NCBI GenBank assembly: GCA_049511115.1
Contig: JBEKYH010000167.1
Coordinates: 1 to 9,512, forward strand
Reading direction: 5' to 3'
Length of the DNA stretch: 9,512 nt
From: JBEKYH01 sp049511115
Lineage (GTDB): Bacteria; Planctomycetota; Phycisphaerae; Tepidisphaerales; Tepidisphaeraceae
Part shown: in pieces, positions 6,180 to 9,512 of the stretch
Layout: every line of letters starts with the position of its first letter
How positions within the stretch are numbered: position 1 is the first letter of the stretch
Translations under genes and position numbers: made by a program
Notes under the pieces: model-generated
The model's input: only the letters and a program-made list of their open reading frames with translations
Databases searched by the model: none
Told to the model about the DNA's origin: nothing

Positions 6180-6545
6180 GCACGCGATATTGGGGTTTTC
6201 GGGATTCACATCAATCCGGCGATCCTTCGGCGAGACAACCATGTCCATGTCTTCCATGGCGATAGCGCCGAGGAGGACCTGGTCGCCCACAACGAGGGTC
6301 CCGCCCAAGCCGACTCGATTCTTAAAGCGAATCTCGATAGGACCAACGTATGGCACGATGTGGCGGGTGCCATCGGCGATAGTCACTTCCTTTTGATCGT
6401 GCTGCTCAAGACCGAGTTGAATGGCGATATGCTGCGGGACGCGCGTGTGCATCGCCGCCGTGTCTGCGATTGCTTCGACCACGATGGCCGGCTGTTCGGA
6501 AAGGAGCGGATTCTTGAGCGTGATCTTTGTTGTAGTGAGTCCCAT
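6165..6545 (-). CDS. Clan AA (retropepsin-like) aspartic protease homologue with altered active site
   Basis: A 126-aa protein of the usual length for bacterial single-lobe clan AA proteases, which act as homodimers. It has the family order: an N-terminal strand beginning M-G-L-T-T-T-K-I, the active-site turn, H-I-A-I-Q-L-G-L, then A-D-G-T-R-H-I-V-P-Y-V-G-P-I-E-I-R-F, then V-L-L-G-A-I-A-M-E-D-M-D-M-V-V and a C-terminal N-P-E-N-P-N. The active-site turn normally reads D-T-G-A; here residues 28-31 read D-T-A-A, so the catalytic Asp is kept but the Gly is Ala. Activity is therefore uncertain and substrates of this family are largely unknown. I chose ATG 6545 over a TTG 84 nt upstream because homologues start with M-G-L. 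TATACT on the minus strand ends 7 nt before it. It overlaps rnhA tail-to-tail. Confidence 0.82.
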   Translation of the reverse strand: MGLTTTKITLKNPLLSEQPAIVVEAIADTAAMHTRVPQHIAIQLGLEQHDQKEVTIADGTRHIVPYVGPIEIRFKNRVGLGGTLVVGDQVLLGAIAMEDMDMVVSPKDRRIDVNPENPNIACSIAK

Positions 6546-6655
6546 CAGTTCGAGTATAGCGAATCCAGAATTCCGCGCACACGAAGCTCCGCTTCGCCGG
6601 CGCCGACTAATCCCCTGGTGCCGGGGCAATGACCGATAAAGGTTTCAGTCTCCAT
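6545..6655 (-). CDS. Possible small ORF coupled to the aspartic protease gene
   Basis: A 36-codon frame (M-E-T-E-T-F-I-G-H-C-P-G-T-R-G at its start, ending D-S-L-Y-S-N) stops at TGA 6547-6545, overlapping the protease ATG as TGATG, a common arrangement for coupled translation. The same frame is open back to 6784, but that part looks less coding. No Shine-Dalgarno precedes the ATG at 6655 and I recognise no family. It may be a chance open frame in the upstream region. Confidence 0.2.
   Translation of the reverse strand: METETFIGHCPGTRGLVGAGEAELRVRGILDSLYSN
6553..6558 (-). promoter_or_regulatory. -10-like box before the aspartic protease gene
   Basis: On the minus strand TATACT (five of six to the -10 consensus) lies 7 nt before the ATG at 6545, the same geometry as at vapB and relE. 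No recognisable -35 is found 16-18 nt further upstream. It would give a leaderless message for the protease. Confidence 0.4.
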
Positions 6656-6872
6656 GCTATCAGCACATTTGGCCGCCGGTCGATGCGATTCAGAATGTCG
6701 AGTTTCAAAGCGACGCTCGTCCGCTGCGACATAAACCGCGCACGTCCGCCCCTCATAATTCCTGAAGTTTTTGCGGTCGATCACCGATTGGCATTACACG
6801 GTCGATGCATAGCGTCCGGCCGGGCTGCGTCTGTCTAATGAATTGCTGCAAGCCAAAAAGTCAGGAAGCGCG
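6559..6872. other. Intergenic stretch with short hairpins and repeated 8-mers, no convincing gene
   Basis: Apart from the doubtful small ORF at 6655-6545, I see no gene here; open frames on both strands have unlikely composition. It holds a short hairpin, CGAAGC-TCC-GCTTCG (6582-6596), and CGGTCGAT three times (6677, 6774, 6799), two of them extended to CGGTCGATGC. It must carry the control regions of the outward-facing genes on both sides. It might be the decayed remains of a gene, but nothing recognisable is left. Confidence 0.4.
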
Positions 6873-7466
6873 ATGTCTGCAATCAGCGGGTACGACCCCA
6901 ACAGTTATTACCAATATCTCCAGGCTCTGAACCACAGCCAGTTGGCGGCGCAGAACGCTGCGGGGGCAAGAGCAGCGGCGGCGCAGAGTGGTGGCGAAGA
7001 TGCTGCCGGCTCGGCGCAGGGCTCCTACGGCTCCCCGCGCGGCGGCTATGGCGGCGGGCCGCTGTTTCAGCAGCTTGCAACGGTCGTTACATCGGCGCTG
7101 CAAACGGCAAAATCGAGCGGATCGGGGGCCGATCCGAACCAGGTGATCCAGTCGGCGATCGCACAGGTCATTAAGAATCAGCCCAACCCACCGCCGGGGA
7201 ATCCGGGACAGGCTCCTCCTCCTGACAATGACCCCGATGGGGACGGCGACACAGACACGCCCGGAGTGGCCGACAGCGATGGCTCAAGCGCACAGGCGGC
7301 CTTTACCCAATTGCTCCAGTCCAACGGCGTTAATGCCCAGCAGTTCCAGGCCGATTTTCTCGCCGCGGTGCAGTCGGCGCAGAGTGGGGACGCAGGTGAC
7401 GCAACTGATCCGAGCGGCGCCCTTTCGAGTTTTCCGCCGGGCTCGCTGGTGGATACGTATGGGTGA
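6873..7466 (+). CDS. Hypothetical low-complexity protein with Asp-rich calcium-binding-like segment
   Basis: A 197-aa protein of unknown function. Residues about 4-25 are Tyr/Gln-rich, 26-65 are Ala/Gly/Ser-rich (G-G-Y-G-G-G-P near the end), and 68-105 form a probable helix (L-F-Q-Q-L-A-T-V-V-T-S-A-L-Q). A Pro-rich linker leads to an Asp-rich stretch, D-N-D-P-D-G-D-G-D-T-D, that fits the D-x-D-x-D-G pattern of calcium loops in EF-hand, dockerin and thrombospondin type 3 repeats. The last 60 residues (F-T-Q-L-L-Q-S-N-G-V-N-A-Q-Q-F) are helical and end in a Ser/Pro tail. There is no signal peptide or membrane segment. I start at ATG 6873, which has AGGA a few bases upstream, rather than TTG 6843. 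The layout recalls poorly described bacterial EF-hand-like proteins, but I cannot assign a family. Confidence 0.65.
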   Translation: MSAISGYDPNSYYQYLQALNHSQLAAQNAAGARAAAAQSGGEDAAGSAQGSYGSPRGGYGGGPLFQQLATVVTSALQTAKSSGSGADPNQVIQSAIAQVIKNQPNPPPGNPGQAPPPDNDPDGDGDTDTPGVADSDGSSAQAAFTQLLQSNGVNAQQFQADFLAAVQSAQSGDAGDATDPSGALSSFPPGSLVDTYG

Positions 7467-7488
7467 GCCTGACTATCGAAGCACCGAC

Positions 7489-7501
7489 GGGGCCAAGCCC
7501 C
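7489..7501. terminator. Short GC hairpin after the Asp-rich protein gene
   Basis: GGGGC-CAA-GCCCC forms a 5-bp GC stem 23 nt after the stop at 7466. It is followed by CCTTGATC rather than a T-run, so as an intrinsic terminator it is weak. Confidence 0.25.
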
Positions 7502-7533
7502 CCTTGATCTTCAAATCAACTCGCCCTCCGTCG

Positions 7534-7553
7534 CACGGCTTTGACATGCCGTG
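7534..7553. promoter_or_regulatory. Inverted repeat over the relE promoter
   Basis: CACGGC (7534-7539) and GCCGTG (7548-7553) are perfect 6-bp inverted arms with an 8-nt centre that contains the -35 TTGACA. Its position fits an operator bound by the XRE antitoxin or by the toxin-antitoxin complex, as in HigBA-type modules. This is inferred from position only. Confidence 0.45.
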
Positions 7554-7569
7554 TCATCATCCATATCAT
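7541..7569 (+). promoter_or_regulatory. Sigma70-type promoter of the RelE/XRE module
   Basis: TTGACA (7541-7546, perfect -35) and TATCAT (7564-7569, five of six to the -10) are separated by exactly 17 bp, the best promoter match in the window. The expected start of transcription is about 7576-7578, on the GTG start codon at 7578, so the message should be leaderless. Confidence 0.75.
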
Positions 7570-7577
7570 TGAGCAGC

Positions 7578-7829
7578 GTGGCCACAGTGGTGCTGATCGG
7601 CGACGCGGCGGACCAACTCGAGCGCCTGCCAATCCATCTTAACGCACAAGCCCAGGCCATCATTGAGCGGTTGGCCAAGTGGCCGCAGGTAAGCGGAGCC
7701 AAGCCATTGAAGGGAAACCTGAAGGGCCACTTCCGCATTCGCATGGGAGACCACCGCGTGCAATTTATGGTTGTGGGTGACGTCGTGCGAATTGAGAAGA
7801 TTGCCAAACGCGACAAGTTCTACGATTGA
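7578..7829 (+). CDS. RelE/ParE-family toxin
   Basis: An 83-aa toxin of usual RelE/ParE length. The fold pattern is clear: a first strand (A-T-V-V-L-I), a helical hairpin (A-A-D-Q-L-E-R-L-P, then Q-A-I-I-E-R-L-A-K-W-P), the K-P-L-K-G-N-L-K-G-H-F-R-I-R segment, G-D-H-R-V-Q-F-M-V, and a last strand I-E-K-I-A-K-R-D-K-F-Y. Members either cleave mRNA on the ribosome or poison DNA gyrase; which applies here cannot be told. I start at GTG 7578. The longer reading from GTG 7551 would begin inside the promoter spacer, and the added S-S-S-I-S-L-S-S does not fit the family. The toxin precedes its antitoxin, as in higBA modules, with a 52-bp gap. Confidence 0.88.
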   Translation: MATVVLIGDAADQLERLPIHLNAQAQAIIERLAKWPQVSGAKPLKGNLKGHFRIRMGDHRVQFMVVGDVVRIEKIAKRDKFYD

Positions 7830-7864
7830 ATTTCGTGCGCCGCACAGGTTCGCTCGCGAAATTC
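7828..7864. promoter_or_regulatory. Inverted repeat between toxin and antitoxin genes
   Basis: GAATTTCG (7828-7835) and CGAAATTC (7857-7864) are perfect 8-bp arms, beginning inside the toxin stop codon. An inner hairpin GTGCG-C-CGCAC lies at 7835-7845. It may be an internal operator for the XRE antitoxin or an RNA hairpin that sets the toxin to antitoxin ratio; no T-run follows. Confidence 0.5.
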
Positions 7865-7881
7865 GCATTGGGAGTTAAGCC

Positions 7882-8280
7882 ATGCCAATCGGACATCTGC
7901 TAATCGACGGCCGGCGCTTCATGGTAATCGACGAGTCGGAGTACAGCCGCCTGGTTTCGGAGTCCGCCGGTGCGTCCGTCGTGCATGAGAGCAACCTGCC
8001 GCAGCTCCCAAAACCCGGCGCGGACGGGTCAATGCCGGCGATGGAATTCGCCCGCGTTTCGTTGGCTCGCAAACTTATCATCGAGCGCTCATCACGCGGA
8101 TGGACGCAGGCCGAATTGGCCCGCCGCGCCGGGATTCCCGTTGAAACGGTTAACCGCCTGGAAAACGCCAGGAACACTGCCAAAATCGCCACCGCGAAAA
8201 AAATTCAGGCGGCGTTCGATTCGCAGCCGGTGAGTGGAAGGAATCGCACCGTAAGGATGAGCAGGAAACGGGCGGGCTGA
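7882..8280 (+). CDS. XRE-family antitoxin of the RelE/ParE module
   Basis: A 132-aa protein. Residues 4-24 (H-L-L-I-D-G-R-R-F-M-V-I-D-E-S-E-Y-S-R-L) form a short module seen at the N-terminus of antitoxins with a similar Y-M-V-I-P pattern and are probably the toxin-contact part. Residues about 60-112 are a helix-turn-helix of the XRE/Cro type: L-A-R-K-L-I-I-E-R-S-S-R-G-W-T-Q-A-E-L-A-R-R-A-G-I-P, then V-N-R-L-E-N-A-R. It should neutralise the toxin and repress the module through the inverted repeats at 7534-7553 and/or 7828-7864. Its ATG has its own good Shine-Dalgarno, GGGAG (7870-7874), unlike the leaderless toxin, which may favour antitoxin synthesis. A basic tail (R-M-S-R-K-R-A-G) ends 7 nt before the convergent gene. 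Confidence 0.88.
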   Translation: MPIGHLLIDGRRFMVIDESEYSRLVSESAGASVVHESNLPQLPKPGADGSMPAMEFARVSLARKLIIERSSRGWTQAELARRAGIPVETVNRLENARNTAKIATAKKIQAAFDSQPVSGRNRTVRMSRKRAG

Positions 8281-8287
8281 CTTGCAA

Positions 8288-8530
8288 TTACTGCATGATC
8301 TTCACAATCCCCGCCAGTGTCGCCGCGGCGAGGGCCATGAAGGCGATGATCGTGACAAACAGGATCGCCGCCTCGCGCGGGATGCGGCTCACCGACCCGC
8401 ATTTGACGGCCTTGTAAACCACCGCCACTGCGGCGCACAGCGGAATCAGCAGCACCGCCCAGAGCCAGTCGGGCGACCAGATCGGCAGCGGATCAACGAA
8501 TGGCGTGAATGCGATGTCGGCGAGGATCAC
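8288..8530 (-). CDS. Small two-TM membrane protein, unknown function
   Basis: An 80-aa protein starting with GTG 8530, which overlaps the TGA of the upstream DUF6677-like gene by 4 nt (GTGA), so the two are surely co-translated. Two hydrophobic segments are visible: about residues 21-39 (W-L-W-A-V-L-L-I-P-L-C-A-A-V-A-V-V-Y) and 55-78 (A-I-L-F-V-T-I-I-A-F-M-A-L-A-A-A-T-L-A-G). A short basic loop (K-A-V-K-C-G-S-V-S-R-I-P-R-E) joins them and should face the cytoplasm. I do not recognise a family. Co-translation suggests it works with the DUF6677-like protein in the inner membrane. Confidence 0.75.
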   Translation of the reverse strand: MILADIAFTPFVDPLPIWSPDWLWAVLLIPLCAAVAVVYKAVKCGSVSRIPREAAILFVTIIAFMALAAATLAGIVKIMQ

Positions 8531-8964
8531 GCCTTGTCTCCGTGGTCGGCCGATGGCGCGGCCAGCGCTGCCTGGTAGGTGGCGTCGATCAATGCGAGCA
8601 GATTCAGCATTCCCGCGACGGCGGTATACAGCGTGCCGATTTCAAAGCTGCGGCTATGCGAGACTTTGAGGGGATCGAGCGTGTGAGCCCAGGCCGCCGC
8701 GCCGATGCTGATCGGCCCGGCCAGGACCTGGCCGATGAACCACGGCTTTTCGAGAATCTCCGAGAGGCTGAATTGCGTGGGCGCATCGACCACGCGCACG
8801 CCGCCGATGAGGACGCCAAATACGAAGACCGCGATGACGACCAGCAGGATGATGATGGCCCGGGCCCGTTGGCCGAGCAGCCAGTAACCCGCGCCGGGGA
8901 CGAGCCAGGCGCACAGTGCCGCCAACGGAGGAGGCGGCGGAATCACGCGGTCGGAGGCATCCAT
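8527..8964 (-). CDS. DUF6677-like multi-pass membrane protein
   Basis: A 145-aa membrane protein. A Pro-rich N-terminus (P-P-P-P-P-L-A-A-L) leads into A-W-L-V-P-G-A-G-Y-W-L-L-G-Q, a P-G-x-G-x-x-x-x-G turn shared with small membrane families such as TM2. Hydrophobic segments follow at about 34-54 (A-I-I-I-L-L-V-V-I-A-V-F-V-F-G), 76-92 and 108-128 (T-L-Y-T-A-V-A-G-M-L-N-L-L-A-L-I-D). I recall DUF6677 as a mostly planctomycete family of unknown function; the match is from memory of the pattern. I start at ATG 8964, beside the Pro-rich segment. Longer starts up to 9021 would run into the end of the upstream gene. It lies 13 nt after that gene and overlaps the next by 4 nt, a compact operon. Confidence 0.75.
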   Translation of the reverse strand: MDASDRVIPPPPPLAALCAWLVPGAGYWLLGQRARAIIILLVVIAVFVFGVLIGGVRVVDAPTQFSLSEILEKPWFIGQVLAGPISIGAAAWAHTLDPLKVSHSRSFEIGTLYTAVAGMLNLLALIDATYQAALAAPSADHGDKA

Positions 8965-8977
8965 AGGCTTTTGCCGC

Positions 8978-9244
8978 TCATGCGCCGGACGTGTCGATCT
9001 GAACATTGCTGTAATCATCAAGGTTCAAGGTGATGATTTCGCCGTCGCTCTTGCGGAGGGTGAGGCGGTCGAGCCAAAGCTTGTCGTTCTTGCTGTGGGC
9101 AAACCAACTGCCGGTCTCTTCCTGGTTGAAATGAACCACCGTGCCGGCCACTTCGCTGGTCCAGGTATAATTCCGCGCCGCGATCTGCTGGATCACCTTG
9201 ACCTTCGCCCCCGGAAGCAATTTTTGCCGAATCCCGTCATCCAT
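8978..9244 (-). CDS. Conserved-looking small hypothetical protein
   Basis: An 88-aa hydrophilic protein, first gene of the three-gene minus-strand set. It has features of a small beta-barrel: L-L-P-G-A-K-V-K-V-I-Q-Q-I (residues 9-21), T-W-T-S-E-V-A-G-T-V-V-H-F, then T-G-S-W-F-A-H-S-K-N-D-K-L-W-L-D-R-L and D-G-E-I-I-T-L-N-L-D-D-Y. The P-G-x-x-V start followed by strands recalls SH3-like or KOW-like folds, but this is a guess. I recall similar proteins only as unnamed planctomycete hypotheticals. ATG 9244 is chosen over TTG 9283 because the extra residues (P-F-F-P-P-P-R-N-F-F) look non-coding. No Shine-Dalgarno is seen. Confidence 0.7.
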   Translation of the reverse strand: MDDGIRQKLLPGAKVKVIQQIAARNYTWTSEVAGTVVHFNQEETGSWFAHSKNDKLWLDRLTLRKSDGEIITLNLDDYSNVQIDTSGA

Positions 9245-9320
9245 AGGTGCAAAGAAGTTACGGGGAGGCGGGAAGAAAGGCAAATGCGACGGGGTTTAGC
9301 TGACCGCTCTAAGCCGCCAC

Positions 9321-9512
9321 CTAATCAATCGCCAACCCATACGGCCCGCCCCAGGGGTTGTCCCCGGTGTCGATCGAGTCGATCTGGCCTATGTACACGC
9401 CGCTGCTGCTGAACTCCTCCAGGCGGTAATTGGCATTGTCCGCCACCCAGATATCGCCGTTGGCGTCAATGGCAATCCCCAGGGCCAGGTCGAATTGGCC
9501 GTCGCCGCTTCC
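9321..9512 (-). CDS. 3' end of an NHL-repeat (beta-propeller) protein, partial
   Basis: The frame enters from the right edge and stops at TAG (9323-9321), giving the last 63 residues. These contain one full NHL repeat: G-S-G-D-G-Q-F-D-L-A-L-G-I-A-I-D, then N-G-D-I-W-V-A-D-N-A-N-Y-R-L-E-E-F, then G-V-Y-I-G-Q-I. A second repeat breaks off after G-G-P-Y-G-L-A-I-D at the stop. NHL propellers are usually secreted or surface proteins with binding roles. Ending with only the first strand of a repeat fits ring closure, in which N- and C-terminal strands share one blade, but truncation is possible. The rest of the gene is outside the window. Confidence 0.9.
   Translation of the reverse strand, partial: GSGDGQFDLALGIAIDANGDIWVADNANYRLEEFSSSGVYIGQIDSIDTGDNPWGGPYGLAID

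Noticed and set aside
6582..6596. CGAAGC-TCC-GCTTCG hairpin as a terminator
   Set aside because: The stem is 6 bp with no T-run, and it lies upstream rather than downstream of the protease gene.
6677..6806. CGGTCGAT three times in 130 bp
   Set aside because: Spacing is uneven (97 and 25 bp) and flanks differ, so I do not call a repeat array; noted only in the intergenic entry.
7551..7577. Upstream GTG start for the RelE-like toxin
   Set aside because: The codon lies in the spacer of the near-consensus promoter, and the added Ser-rich residues do not fit the family.
1..9512. CRISPR array, tRNA, rRNA, integron attC sites, transposase or integrase
   Set aside because: No regularly spaced repeats, cloverleaf, rRNA segments or DDE/tyrosine recombinase motifs were seen on either strand. 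The mixed gene orientations also argue against a cassette array.

Overview
The window is GC-rich, gene-dense bacterial chromosome, most likely from a planctomycete (Planctomycetota). This is inferred from a DUF6677-like membrane protein with a P-P-P-P-P-L-A-A-L N-terminus, a DUF2314 protein with an extra N-terminal domain, a glycine-rich secreted PL26/YetA-like protein, an NHL-repeat protein and the scarcity of Shine-Dalgarno sites. No rRNA, tRNA, CRISPR array, transposase or integrase is visible.

Layout. Positions 1-103 hold the probable 3' end of an unidentified gene. A long imperfect hairpin repeat follows (108-174), then a DUF2314 protein (225-1082). Two divergent toxin-antitoxin (TA) modules come next: a DUF104-type antitoxin with a MazF/PemK toxin on the minus strand (1677-1097), and an AbrB antitoxin with a VapC PIN toxin on the plus strand (1797-2437). 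A 119-bp intergenic region separates them; it carries a palindrome and a spare half-site. A large secreted protein of the PcRGLX/YetA (PL26 rhamnogalacturonan lyase-like) family occupies 2574-5432. A second copy of the hairpin repeat (5460-5533) follows, then ribonuclease HI (5598-6179), which overlaps tail-to-tail a retropepsin-like clan AA aspartic protease homologue (6545-6165, minus) with DTAA in place of DTGA. After about 330 bp without a convincing gene comes a low-complexity protein with an Asp-rich calcium-binding-like segment (6873-7466). A third TA module in toxin-first order follows (RelE/ParE-like 7578-7829, XRE antitoxin 7882-8280). The right end is a minus-strand three-gene set (9244-8288: an 88-aa conserved-looking protein, the DUF6677-like protein and a two-TM protein) and the 3' end of an NHL-repeat protein entering from the right.

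How it works together. Three TA modules with three unrelated antitoxin folds lie within about 7.2 kb, among housekeeping (rnhA) and catabolic (PL26-like) genes. Several genes, most clearly vapB and relE, have a sigma70-type -10 box only 6-8 nt before the start codon and no Shine-Dalgarno, which suggests leaderless mRNAs. The most interesting items are the paired hairpin repeat flanking the 225-5432 block, the shared half-site of the divergent TA modules, the promoter that redefines the relE start, the inverted repeat between relE and its antitoxin gene, and the altered protease motif. I do not see a clearly new multi-gene system.
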